From contig OY970244.1 of assembly GCA_963715485.1 (NCBI GenBank), positions 1,550,001 to 1,614,000 of the forward strand: 64,000 nt of DNA. The letters are read 5' to 3'. This stretch comes from SG8-30 sp963715485 (GTDB taxonomy: Bacteria; Pseudomonadota; Gammaproteobacteria; Steroidobacterales; Steroidobacteraceae). The notes beneath the pieces were generated by a model. That model had not been told where the DNA came from. It saw nothing but the letters and a program-made list of their open reading frames with translations, and made no database searches. This document shows, in pieces, positions 24,677 through 33,353 of the stretch. Position 1 is the first letter of the stretch, and each line of letters begins with the position of its first letter. The position numbers were made by a program, and so were the translations under genes.

Positions 24677-26743
24677 TCAATCGCGCCGCCAGCTCAACTC
24701 GACAAAGGCGGTCCTGCCGCGGCCGGGAAAGTAGCGGTAGTTACCGAAAGCATAGTCTGCCCGGTCCGCGTAGGCCGTGTCGGCCAGGTTGGTGACGCGT
24801 GCGGCGATCGACAGATCGCCGATCACCTCAAACGCGAGGCGCAAGTTCAGGAGGTCGTGACCCGGATAACCTGCGGTGTTGGCCGCGTTGGCCCAGTAGG
24901 GCCCGACATGCTGCCATTCCAGGCCGGCCACGACGCGACTAGCAGCATAGCCGAGTCGCAGCGAATACAGCTCGCGCGGCGCGGTGTCGACGTCATCGCC
25001 GCGGGTGACCTGCTCGCCCTGCTCGATGCCACCGGCGAAGTCGTAGGTGTGCAGCGCCCAGGTGCCGGAACCGCCGAGGCTGAATCCCCGGCCGATGTCC
25101 CAGTCGAAGCTGTACTCGACGCCGCGATGCCGCGTGCTGCCGCCGCTGATGTTGAATCCCAGCGAGTCCCGCAGGATGACGTCGTCCTTGTCCATCCAGA
25201 AGGCCGCGAGTTCCAGCGACAACGACTCGCCAAGGTGTCTCAGGCCGACTTCGAGGCTGTCGATTTTCTCCGAGGCCAGGTCGGCAAGCTGCTGGCCGCG
25301 TTGCAGCCGGTACAGCTCGGTCGCTTCGGGAGGGCGAAACCCGCGGGACAATGTGACCCAGGCTGCCGTCGAATCCTTGAGCTGCCAGCTCAACCCCAGC
25401 CGCGGTCCCCAGTTGGAGAAGTCATCACGCCGGTCTGCAGGGCGTGAGTACAGGCAACCATTGCCGGGGCAGGGAACGCCGTTCTCGTCGGTGTTGCCAT
25501 CGAGCATCCGATTGTCGTAGTCGTACTCGAGCCATTCGAACCGCATCCCGGCCGTCAAGGTAAACCGCTCGGCGAGCTGTTTTTCCCACTGCAGATAGGG
25601 CGCCAGCAGGGTCGAGTTGACGACGTAGTCGTAGTGCCTGCCCGCGGGCCTGATGGCGTTGGCCGCGGGCGGACCGTCCATCGTGGATCCATCCTGCTCC
25701 TGCAGCAGGGAGCCCGAGGCCAGCTCGCCGTCGAAGCCGAGAATCAATGCTGATCCACCGCTCAATCCCAGCGAGTGCGAGAACAGAACTTCCATGCTCT
25801 CCTGGCCGTTCTTCTCCAGCGGCTGGCCGAGCAGGAAGTGCTGCAGGAATTCCATCCGCGAACTGCGCAGGACCATGCGCAGATCCAGTTGGTCGCCAGC
25901 CGTCGAGTGCGCGGGAGTAGTGTGCCGAAGTGCGCAGGCTGTGCGCCTTGCGATACGCCTCTGGATTCGGATTGGAACGGGAGAGAGCGGGGTTCTTGTA
26001 CGCGTCCTCCCCGACGATGAACCCGGCGGTTTCCTGGTCGAGATGGGTAGCATTCAGGCGTAGCGTCAGCTCGCCCTGTGCGGCGGCCCGGACCAGGCTG
26101 GCCGCCAGTTTCTGCTCGTCGAAGCCAGACTCGGCGCGCCAGCCACCATCGTGGGTGAGGTGCATTGCGAGTCCCGCGGCGCCAGCGCCCGCCGTGCCTG
26201 ACAAAGCCAACTTGCCGCGCAGGTAGTCGTTGCCGCCCGCCTCCAGCGCCAGGCCGATCGGTGGCAGGTCCGCGGGCCCGGGTTCAGGACGTTGACGATG
26301 CCGTGGACCGCGTTTGAGCCATACAGCGCGCTGCCGGTCCCGGGCAGGATTTCGACTGCAGCCGCCTGCTCGAGGTTGACTTCGAACAACTCGTTGACGT
26401 TGCAGAATCCGACCGGGCGCAGCGGGATGCCGTCCTCCAGGAACAGGAAGGCACCGCAGGAGCCGGCCCCGGTCAGCACGGGCGAACGCAGTGCGGTCAG
26501 TGACTCCTGGCCGCTGCCGCGCTGGATGAACGCGCCGGCTGCCTGGTTCAGCAGTTCTGCATGATGCGTTGCGCCGACGTAGGCGATCGTTGGCGCTTCG
26601 AGCCGGGTAACGCTGCCGGAGTAGGTCAGGAGCAAATGCTCCTTGCGCGTGGCGGTGACGAGGACTTCCTCGAGCGGTGGCGCACGGTCGGCGACGGCCG
26701 TCGTGGCGATGCTGCACAGCGTCAGGAGAATGGTCTTTCTCAT
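24677..26743 (-). CDS. TonB-dependent receptor, frameshifted (two compensating shifts)
   Basis: Outer-membrane TonB-dependent receptor of about 688 residues when reconstructed. From 26743: signal peptide, TonB-box region (EEVLVTATRKEH) and plug domain with ILPGTGSALYGSNAVHGIVNVLNPG. The frame is lost near 26276 in a CCCGGGCCCGCGG run and continues in another frame (IGLALEAGGNDYLRGKLALSG, then SRSNPNPEAYRKAHSLRTSAHY). It returns to the first frame near 25898, apparently through one extra base (GGC-T-GGC), and continues to the barrel end AFVELSWRRD. Both outer parts share a frame, so the two one-base indels cancel, but the region between cannot be read through without stops. These may be sequencing errors or real inactivation. 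The substrate is not evident. Confidence 0.82.
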
Positions 26744-26849
26744 TTCGCGCCTGAAAACCGCTCCACACTGGCCCGTAGCGGCACGGCGCGCTGCACAGGT
26801 CCTTGGAGCCGTGGGATTATCGGCGAGCAGCGGCTATCGGACCACCCCG

Positions 26850-26877
26850 TGGACCATCCTGGGGTGCGTGCTAGGAT
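26850..26877 (+). promoter_or_regulatory. Candidate sigma-70 promoter for the patatin gene
   Basis: TGGACC (26850-26855), 16 bases, then TAGGAT (26872-26877). Transcription would start about 18 bases before the ATG at 26903. It lies in the short divergent gap between the TonB receptor and patatin genes. Confidence 0.4.
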
Positions 26878-26902
26878 CATCTACCCAACGCGTGTTGCCC
26901 CG

Positions 26903-29146
26903 ATGAAACCTCGCCAGCGCCTGCTTGCCGCCCTCGTCGCATGCTCGATGCTGTGGCCCGCCATCGCGAGCGCTGGCGACCCGCCGGAGCCCGGCACGAC
27001 CGGGCAAGTACGACCGCGCATCGGACTGGTGCTCTCCGGCGGGGGCGCGCGGGGACTGGCTCACGTCGGGGTGCTCAAGGTGCTGGAACACATGCAGGTG
27101 CCGGTGGACGCCATTGCCGGCACCAGCATGGGGGCGGTCGTCGGCGGTCTCTACGCGTCCGGGATGTCGGCCGACGAGATCGAGACGCTGGTGCAGACGC
27201 TCGACTGGCGTTCCGCCTTCCTGGATCGTTCGCCGCGACGCGACCTTGACTACCGGCGCAAGCAGGAGGAACGGCAGTTCCTGGTGCGGCTGCCAGTGGG
27301 ATTCGACGCAGAGGGATTCCGGCTGCCGCGCGGGCTGATCCAGGGTCAGAAGCTCACGCAGGTGCTCAGGCAGAATACGCTTCCTGTCGCCGCGCTCGAC
27401 GACTTCGATCGCCTGCCGATCCCGTTCAGGGCAGTTGCTACCGACATTGAAACGGGCCGCATCGTGATCCTGGCGGGAGGTGACCTGACCGAGGCGATGC
27501 GCGCGAGCATGTCCGCGCCCGGTGTCTTTTCACCGGTTGAGCTGGGAGAGCAGCTGCTCGTTGATGGCGGGCTGGTCAACAACCTGCCGATTGACATCGC
27601 CAGGTCCATGGGCGTGGACATCGTCATTGCAGTGGACGTCGGATTCCAGCCGCAGTCACGCCATGAGCTGGATTCAGCGCTGGCCATGTCGCAGCAGATG
27701 ATCGCGATCATGCTGCAGCGTGAGACGGACCGGCAACGCGCGTCGCTCGGTGAGCAAGACATCCTGATCGAGCCTGCTCTCGGGTCGCTGTCGTCCATCG
27801 AGTTCAGTCGTGTCGGCCGCCTCCTGCGCGAGGGCGAACAGGCGGCGGAGGCGCTGGCGACGCGGCTCCAGCCGCTGGCCGTCGACCGGGCCCACTGGCA
27901 GGCTTACCTGGCCCGGCGGGCCGCCCGGAACCAGCCGCTGCCGAAGGTCGCGTTCGTCCGCCCGGACGAGGGCTCGGCGGAGTTTTCGGCAAGCATCGAA
28001 GCGGCCATGGGGTCGCTCGCCGGCGAGCCGCTGGATCCCGGCAAGGCCGCGAGCGGCGTCACGCAGCTCTACGGCGATGGGACCTTCGAGACCGTGGACT
28101 ACCGGCTGCTTCGTGAGGGGGATCTGGCAGGCCTCGAAGTGTCGGCCAGGCGCAAGAGCTGGGGCCCGAACTACGTCCGATTCGGCCTCGAGCTGCAGGA
28201 TGATTTCGAGGGGGGTAACAACTTCAATGCCGGCATGAGGCTGCTGTTCACAGAGATCACTCCTCTTGGCGCGGAGTTTCAGCTGGACATACAGGTCGGC
28301 GAGGAACCGACACTATTTGCGGAGTTCTACCAACCCCTTGGTCCCGCGTCCCGCTGGTTCATCGCTCCGCGCGCTCGACTGGATCGCCGCAGCTTCGACA
28401 TCATTTCGGGCGACGCCCGGCTGGCGGAGTATCGCGTTCGCAGCGAGGAGGCCGGGCTGGACCTGGGTCGCGAGTTCAGCAACTGGGGCGAAGCCAGGCT
28501 GGGGTTGCTGCGGTCCACCGGCAGCAGCGACCTGAGGGTAGGTGATCCGCTGGGCGACCTGCCCCGGCGCATCGACTTCGAGCGCGGCGAACTCACCGCA
28601 CGATTCGGAGTTGACCGGCTCGACAGCGTGTATTTTCCTCGGCACGGCGAGCTCTTTACGCTCGAATGGAGCGGCGGGCGCGAGTCTCTGGGCGCAGACT
28701 ACGATTCCGACCGGGTAGCCGTCGACTGGTTGTTGGCGCGCTCGAGGGGGCGCGATTCGTACGTCCTGTGGCTGACCGGGGGCACCAATGTGTCCGTGCC
28801 CGCCAATGCGGTGCAGGACTTCTATACGCTCGGTGGGCTGTTCAACCTGTCGGGAAAGGTGGCGGACTCTGTGGCCGGCCCGCACTTCGCCATTGCGAGG
28901 GGGATCTACTATCGTCGCATCGGCCGCGGTGGCGAGGGCTTCCTGAACGTGCCGACCTACGCAGGCGTGTCACTCGAGCTGGGCAACGTCTGGGACCGGC
29001 GCAGCGACATCGGATTCGACAGCGCCAGGGTCAACGGGGCCGGTTTCATAGGGCTGGACACGCCGCTCGGCCCGGTCTACTTCGCCATTGGCTTCGACGA
29101 GGGCGGCGGGAGTTCGTTCTATCTGCTGCTGGGCCGTATCCGCTGA
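26903..29146 (+). CDS. Patatin-like phospholipase with Omp85-type barrel (PlpD-like, type Vd secretion)
   Basis: 747 residues, close to Pseudomonas PlpD (728, family knowledge). Signal peptide (1-24); patatin domain with the oxyanion loop GGGARG (46-51), nucleophile Ser75 in GTSMG and catalytic Asp221 in VDGG; a POTRA-like region (about residues 350-430, SAEFSASIEAAMGS onward); then a C-terminal 16-strand Omp85-like barrel ending in FYLLLGRIR. The design fits type Vd autotransport, where the barrel delivers the lipase to the surface. The start at 26903 is the first in-frame ATG followed by a signal peptide; the longer open frame upstream overlaps the divergent TonB receptor gene. The Ser-Asp dyad looks intact, so lipase activity is expected. 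Confidence 0.9.
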   Translation: MKPRQRLLAALVACSMLWPAIASAGDPPEPGTTGQVRPRIGLVLSGGGARGLAHVGVLKVLEHMQVPVDAIAGTSMGAVVGGLYASGMSADEIETLVQTLDWRSAFLDRSPRRDLDYRRKQEERQFLVRLPVGFDAEGFRLPRGLIQGQKLTQVLRQNTLPVAALDDFDRLPIPFRAVATDIETGRIVILAGGDLTEAMRASMSAPGVFSPVELGEQLLVDGGLVNNLPIDIARSMGVDIVIAVDVGFQPQSRHELDSALAMSQQMIAIMLQRETDRQRASLGEQDILIEPALGSLSSIEFSRVGRLLREGEQAAEALATRLQPLAVDRAHWQAYLARRAARNQPLPKVAFVRPDEGSAEFSASIEAAMGSLAGEPLDPGKAASGVTQLYGDGTFETVDYRLLREGDLAGLEVSARRKSWGPNYVRFGLELQDDFEGGNNFNAGMRLLFTEITPLGAEFQLDIQVGEEPTLFAEFYQPLGPASRWFIAPRARLDRRSFDIISGDARLAEYRVRSEEAGLDLGREFSNWGEARLGLLRSTGSSDLRVGDPLGDLPRRIDFERGELTARFGVDRLDSVYFPRHGELFTLEWSGGRESLGADYDSDRVAVDWLLARSRGRDSYVLWLTGGTNVSVPANAVQDFYTLGGLFNLSGKVADSVAGPHFAIARGIYYRRIGRGGEGFLNVPTYAGVSLELGNVWDRRSDIGFDSARVNGAGFIGLDTPLGPVYFAIGFDEGGGSSFYLLLGRIR

Positions 29147-29154
29147 CCCGGCGC

Positions 29155-29412
29155 TCAACGCGAAGCAGCTTGCCTTTCGATACGCTCGAAAACAAGTGAC
29201 GGTTCGTCACCGATCCTGAAGAACAGATAACGGCCGCTCATCTCCGCCATGGCCCCGTCGCGTTCTTGCTCCGTTGCGAACCAGTGCTCCCGCTGCCAGT
29301 CGCTGCCGACCAGCTTGGCGAACGGGTCATCACGCCTCAGGCTGACACGAATGCCGAAGAGGCGCTGCACCGGGACGGGCTGGCGGAGGTTATGCGGGTG
29401 GCAAGTTTGCAT
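29155..29412 (-). CDS. Small conserved hypothetical protein
   Basis: 85 residues from ATG 29412 (MQTCHPHNLRQPVPVQRLFGI). It has no signal peptide, membrane segment or recognised motif. The sequence is charged, with WQREHWFATEQERDGAMAEM as a likely helix and a C-terminal DEPSLVFERIER strand-like segment. The style suggests a small soluble cytoplasmic protein. It lies downstream of the kinase and ICMT-like genes on the same strand (71-base gap) and ends convergently nine bases from the patatin gene stop. The ribosome site is weak, so the start is less certain than the frame. Confidence 0.6.
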   Translation of the reverse strand: MQTCHPHNLRQPVPVQRLFGIRVSLRRDDPFAKLVGSDWQREHWFATEQERDGAMAEMSGRYLFFRIGDEPSLVFERIERQAASR

Positions 29413-29483
29413 GGTCGCCGTGCGAGCGAATCCTATGAGAATCGACAAGATACCCGAAACGCCACGCGGTTCCCAAGTGCTTG

Positions 29484-30167
29484 TCACCGCAAGTTGCGGT
29501 CTCCCGCCCCTTCGCGATCGGCCCACCCCAGCAGTCGCCTTGTGATGAATCGGTAGACGGGCTTTCCGGTCGCTATCCAGGCGCGGGACAGGGGTGATGG
29601 GGTCGACAGGATGTGCCGCTGGCGGGCCGACAACGCATCGGGACGGTAGCTGCGCTTGTGCTTGAGCAGGTGGCGCAGGTCCTCGCGAGCCAGCATCCGG
29701 AACAGGCGTCCACGGCCACGGTGCACCACCGCGAGCTGGAAATCGACCAGGGCCGGGCTGCCCTCGGGTGTCACCAGCCAGTTGGTTTCCTTGGCCAGGT
29801 CGTTATGGGTTACGCCGGCGCGATGGATCCGGCGCAGCAGGCTCAGCGACTCGCGGTAGTAGTCGGCATGCACGGGCCTTGCTTGTTGCATTGTTTTGCC
29901 CGCGATCCACTCGCGGACCAGCAAGACGCGGTCGAAATCCATCAGTCGCGGCGTGCCGGCCAGGCCAGCGAGCGAACCGAGCGCGCTGGCTTCACGGCGG
30001 GCAAGGTGACGCGCCAGCCAGCGAAGCCAGCGTCGTGCGGGTCGTGTGTCGCGCAGGATGACAAGTCCGGCAGGCATCCCGACCAGGCTGACGGTGCCGA
30101 ACAGGTCGGCCTTCAGGACAACCGTCTTGCCGTTCACGGCAGGTTGAACCAGGACGGCCACGCGCAT
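29484..30167 (-). CDS. Small protein-kinase-fold protein (lipopolysaccharide/RIO-like kinase)
   Basis: About 227 residues. Kinase hallmarks: VVLKADLFG near the N-terminus (probable ATP-binding Lys), VREWIAG hinge-like segment, catalytic loop HNDLAKETNWLV (HxDLxxxxN form) and VDFQLA in place of DFG. The size and form resemble the Kdo-kinase/APH-like kinases that phosphorylate lipid A core sugars or small molecules, but the substrate cannot be told. Two starts are possible: ATG 30167, overlapping the upstream ICMT-like gene by 34 bases, or GTG 30137, which gives the standard four-base GTGA overlap and costs ten residues. It is translationally coupled to the ICMT-like gene. Confidence 0.78.
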   Translation of the reverse strand: MRVAVLVQPAVNGKTVVLKADLFGTVSLVGMPAGLVILRDTRPARRWLRWLARHLARREASALGSLAGLAGTPRLMDFDRVLLVREWIAGKTMQQARPVHADYYRESLSLLRRIHRAGVTHNDLAKETNWLVTPEGSPALVDFQLAVVHRGRGRLFRMLAREDLRHLLKHKRSYRPDALSARQRHILSTPSPLSRAWIATGKPVYRFITRRLLGWADREGAGDRNLR

Positions 30168-30736
30168 TGCATGCGCAGGATATCGATTGTCAGCACGAGC
30201 AGCCAGAACCCGAACATGGTTGCGGCGTCGAGAAACGCCTTGCGATAGATCGCGAGGTCGAACTCCCGTCGCGCCGGCGCCGCGACCGGACCGAGCCGTG
30301 GCCAGATCGCCGGGACACTGGCTCGGTAGGCGATCCAGGCCTCATCGTGCCTGTGCTCGAGGTAGCGCTCCTCGCGCCGTACGGCCAGCCAGAACAACAC
30401 GGCCAGCGTCGCCGGTAACATCAGCGTCAGGACCAGACTCCGGGTTGTCAGTGCCAGCCCGAGCCCCGCTACCAGCGAACCCAGGTATAGAGGGTGGCGG
30501 CAGCGCGCGTAGGGACCGGCATCCACAACTTCGACGTCCTTGCGACCGGCGATGAAGGCCGACGCCCAGACGCGCCAGAGCGTTCCGGCCGTCAACAGCA
30601 CAAAGCCGGCGGCCTGTGCCACCAGCCCGCCGAGCCCGCTGAAGGCCCGGCCACCGGAAACCGCAACGACCAGCAAAGTCACTACGTATAGCGCCTGGGT
30701 CTGGCGGATTCGGCACGTGCTCTGCGATGTGGCCAT
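30134..30736 (-). CDS. Isoprenylcysteine carboxylmethyltransferase-like membrane protein
   Basis: 200 residues with four or five membrane helices. The cofactor-binding part has DAGPYARCRHPLYLGSLVAG and, later, EERYL and AWIAYRASVPAIWP, the signature of the ICMT/PEMT-type integral membrane methyltransferases that use S-adenosylmethionine. Bacterial members modify unknown small or lipid substrates. The C-terminus has an extra hydrophobic segment (MFGFWLLVLTIDILRM). It is the first gene of a leftward unit with the kinase-fold gene, and the pairing suggests both act on an envelope lipid or sugar. Confidence 0.83.
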   Translation of the reverse strand: MATSQSTCRIRQTQALYVVTLLVVAVSGGRAFSGLGGLVAQAAGFVLLTAGTLWRVWASAFIAGRKDVEVVDAGPYARCRHPLYLGSLVAGLGLALTTRSLVLTLMLPATLAVLFWLAVRREERYLEHRHDEAWIAYRASVPAIWPRLGPVAAPARREFDLAIYRKAFLDAATMFGFWLLVLTIDILRMQCAWPSWFNLP

Positions 30737-30869
30737 GTGCGGATTCTAGTGCCGGGCGCAATCTCATTGGGCATTCGTGCAGCCGGCGGGAGATAATTGG
30801 CGGGACATCGAGCTTTGTAACTCATGCCTTGGGGCCGCTGGTTCGAGGCCAATCGCAGGGAGCTTCTGC

Positions 30870-31490
30870 ATGATTCGACCCATTTTCGCCTTGGCGCTTT
30901 GTCTGATGATGCTGGGGCCAGCGGTACAGGCGGCAGAGCTGACCCGATTTCAGGTCGTGCCCCAGGCCGGATTCAGGTTGGGCGGAAAATTCGTGGACGC
31001 TGAAACCGACGCAGGTCTGGACCTTGCCGACGCCGGAAGTTTTGGCGTCGGGCTGGAGTGGCGGGTCGGAAACGAGAACCGCTGGTGGCAGCTCTGGTAT
31101 TCGCGGCAGGGTTCTGAAGTGAAAACGCAGGACGGGTCCGTCGATGTCGACGTCGAGTACCTGCATGTCGGCGGCACGGCCCCTATCGACGACGAGGGTA
31201 AGGTCCACAGTTACGTAGCGGCCGGAATTGGTGCGACGCGGTTGCTGCCCACAGGCGCCGGGCTCGACGACGCGACCAAGTTCTCTGGATCGCTCGGGAT
31301 CGGGTTCTCGATGCCGCTGTCGCCCCGCGTCGCATTCCGCGTCGAGGCGCGTGGTTACCTGACACTGGTCGATTCGGATACGTCGATCTTCTGCCGCAGC
31401 GACTTTGGTGAAGGCGCCTGTCGCATCGTGACCAGTGGCTCGTCGCTGTTCCAGGTGGAAATCACTGCGGGGATCGCTTTTGGCTTCTAG
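30870..31490 (+). CDS. Outer-membrane beta-barrel protein
   Basis: 206 residues from ATG 30870, with AGGGAGC upstream. Signal peptide (IFALALCLMMLGPAVQAAE), then about eight amphipathic strands such as FQVVPQAGFRLGG, SFGVGLEWRVG and WWQLWYSRQGSE, ending in FQVEITAGIAFGF with a terminal Phe typical of outer-membrane barrels. One possible disulfide lies in a late loop (CRSDFGEGAC). It resembles small OmpA/OmpW-like eight-stranded barrels. No function can be assigned. A longer in-frame open region upstream has no signal peptide at its start and is not used. Confidence 0.75.
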   Translation: MIRPIFALALCLMMLGPAVQAAELTRFQVVPQAGFRLGGKFVDAETDAGLDLADAGSFGVGLEWRVGNENRWWQLWYSRQGSEVKTQDGSVDVDVEYLHVGGTAPIDDEGKVHSYVAAGIGATRLLPTGAGLDDATKFSGSLGIGFSMPLSPRVAFRVEARGYLTLVDSDTSIFCRSDFGEGACRIVTSGSSLFQVEITAGIAFGF

Positions 31491-31528
31491 AGCTGGATAG
31501 CATGACCATCGGCGGGGAGCCACACCGA

Positions 31529-31544
31529 CCTGCCGGACGGCAGG
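31529..31544 (+). terminator. Short GC hairpin after the beta-barrel gene
   Basis: CCTGCCG (31529-31535) and CGGCAGG (31538-31544) form a perfect seven-base inverted repeat with almost no loop, 38 bases after the stop. There is no T-run, so it is weak evidence for termination. Confidence 0.3.
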
Positions 31545-31630
31545 GTCAACGATTCGGCAAGCCTCGCTATGCAATATGATTCCGGTCCGTCCGGTCTCCC
31601 TTGATGCCGTGACATGCAGGAGTTTTGACC

Positions 31631-32275
31631 ATGGGATTTGCAGGAAGAAAGGCGACGATGCCGGGACGCTCCGAGGCCTTGCCGGGCCGTGCAGAGCCCA
31701 TGCCCGTGGCGTCGCGGCACTTTGTCAACGGCAACCCCCTGCAGCCACCTTACCCGGCCGGCACGGAGGTCGCATTGTTCGGCCTGGGATGCTTCTGGGG
31801 TGCGGAGCGCCGTTTCTGGCAGCAGCCCGGCGTCTACGTGACAGCCGTCGGCTATGCGGCAGGCTTCACGCCCAATCCCACGTACGAAGAAGTCTGCTCG
31901 GGCCACACCGGGCATTCTGAGGTCGTCAGGGTGGTGTTCGATCCGGCGCTGGTTTCCTACGAGGATCTACTCAAGGTCTTCTGGGAGTCGCATGACCCGA
32001 CCCAGGGCATGCGACAGGGCAACGATGTCGGCACCCAGTACAGGTCGGGCATCTACTTCGAGAGCGAGGCGCAGCGGCTGGCCGCAGAAGCCTCGCAGGA
32101 CGCGTACCAGCGGGCGTTGACTGCCGCAGGCGCCGGCGAGATCACGACCGAGATCCTGCCCGCGCCCGCGTTCTACTATGCGGAGGATTATCACCAGCAG
32201 TACCTGGCGAAGAATCCGGGTGGCTACTGCGGCCTGGGGGGATGCGGGGTGGCCTACGCCTCCCGGGCTACCTGA
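31631..32275 (+). CDS. msrA: Peptide-methionine (S)-S-oxide reductase MsrA
   Basis: 214 residues (212 in E. coli). Repairs oxidised methionine using thioredoxin. The catalytic Cys54 is in GLGCFWGAER. The rest of the family pattern is present: VGYAAGFTPNPTYEEVCSGHTGHSEVVRV, FWESHDPTQGMRQGNDVGTQYRSGIY and YHQQYLAKNPGGYCGLGGCG with the C-terminal resolving cysteines. The start is ATG 31631 with AGGAG eight bases upstream; a TTG six bases earlier is in frame but less likely. The extended N-terminus before the catalytic Cys matches the E. coli-type long MsrA and lacks a signal peptide, so the enzyme is cytoplasmic. Confidence 0.95.
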   Translation: MGFAGRKATMPGRSEALPGRAEPMPVASRHFVNGNPLQPPYPAGTEVALFGLGCFWGAERRFWQQPGVYVTAVGYAAGFTPNPTYEEVCSGHTGHSEVVRVVFDPALVSYEDLLKVFWESHDPTQGMRQGNDVGTQYRSGIYFESEAQRLAAEASQDAYQRALTAAGAGEITTEILPAPAFYYAEDYHQQYLAKNPGGYCGLGGCGVAYASRAT

Positions 32276-32298
32276 GGCGTGCCCCGGGGCAGGCTCAG
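32272..32298. terminator. Hairpin overlapping both convergent stop codons
   Basis: Nested inverted repeat with outer arms CTGAG/CTCAG and central palindrome TGCCCCGGGGCA, covering the stops of msrA (32275) and of the VOC gene (32295). It is a plausible shared terminator. Confidence 0.5.
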
Positions 32299-33260
32299 CA
32301 GGCCTGGTAGAACTCGAACAACTCCTCGTTCGGTCCCTTCGCCAGCATCACGAGGCGCTCTCCCGGCCAGCCACCGACGCGCGTCGGCGGAGTCAGCACC
32401 GCATGTCCGGCATCCAGCAGCGCCCGGTGCAGCGCCGCCAGATCGTCGGTCTCGTGGGTCAGCAGCGAGAATCCGAGCCGCGAGGGACGCATGCGGTCTG
32501 TCAGGCGCCGACCGGTACGTTCGTAGAAGTGCACCAGCAGTATCTTGCCACTGGCCTCGCCGTGTTCGGCGTACAGCCTGAACTGAATGCGCGTTTCGTC
32601 CGGGACGCCGGTCAGGGTGTTCACCCGGTTTCGGTGATCACTGCCGGTCTCGGCGTCGACCAGGGCTTTCATGCCGAGAACTCCCTCGTAGAATTCCCGG
32701 CTGGCCGACAGGTCGCCGGAGACGACCGAGATGGTCGCGATCTCGCTGTAGGGCCCGTTGGCCAGGCAGCCCGGTCGCTGCTCGGCGTCACTGTGACGGT
32801 GGCCAACCATGATCAGGACTGGCACTCCATCGGGCCCCGAGAACAGGCATTCCTCGCTTTCGGTGTCGCCGATGACGTGACGCACAGGCGGGGAACGGAA
32901 CCTGTATCCGGCACGCTCGATTTCCCTGATTCGCGGTGCAATCGGGTTGGCGACGTAGAAATCAATGGCCTTGGGGCCAACGTCGGTCGGCGAATCCGCG
33001 CCCGCGTGATCCAGCCTCACGAATTCCCGCGCTGGCGGGTCGTGTTGCAGGAGACGCAGCCTGCCCACGGGATAACCGCCGGCTGAAAGCTCCAGGAACT
33101 GCGTGCGAACCACATGCGGCAGATGCAGCGCGCGCGCATGGTCCTCCGCCAGGCTCCCGCGAGCCTCGGCGTTAAGGCCCATCACGCCCGAAAACAGTGC
33201 TTCGGCCATGGCAAGATCACTCACACCGACGGAGCAGGAACGGATCGCGCTGACTTTCAT
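32295..33260 (-). CDS. Two-domain VOC (glyoxalase/dioxygenase fold) protein
   Basis: 321 residues with two tandem VOC modules. The first starts IRSCSVGVSDLAMAEALFSGVMGL and the second starts IATISVVSGDLSASREFYEGVLGMKAL; each ends with a Glu/Asp-bearing strand, the last being NEELFEFYQAC. VOC proteins bind a divalent metal and act as glyoxalases, extradiol dioxygenases, epimerases or resistance proteins, and the exact reaction cannot be read here. The start at 33260 has GGGAGG four bases upstream. A long open frame further upstream is an overlap with the divergent SDR gene. Confidence 0.82.
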   Translation of the reverse strand: MKVSAIRSCSVGVSDLAMAEALFSGVMGLNAEARGSLAEDHARALHLPHVVRTQFLELSAGGYPVGRLRLLQHDPPAREFVRLDHAGADSPTDVGPKAIDFYVANPIAPRIREIERAGYRFRSPPVRHVIGDTESEECLFSGPDGVPVLIMVGHRHSDAEQRPGCLANGPYSEIATISVVSGDLSASREFYEGVLGMKALVDAETGSDHRNRVNTLTGVPDETRIQFRLYAEHGEASGKILLVHFYERTGRRLTDRMRPSRLGFSLLTHETDDLAALHRALLDAGHAVLTPPTRVGGWPGERLVMLAKGPNEELFEFYQAC

Positions 33261-33353
33261 GGGGCCTCCCCTAGGGACCGCCGGCGCGGTCGCTACAACT
33301 GCTACTCTAGCGGAGTTGCGCCATGCTGCGTGCTTGGTGCCCGGTTGGGAGCG

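Noticed and set aside
31487..31915. Leftward open frame over the msrA start
   Set aside because: Antisense to the MsrA catalytic region; no motifs or ribosome site.
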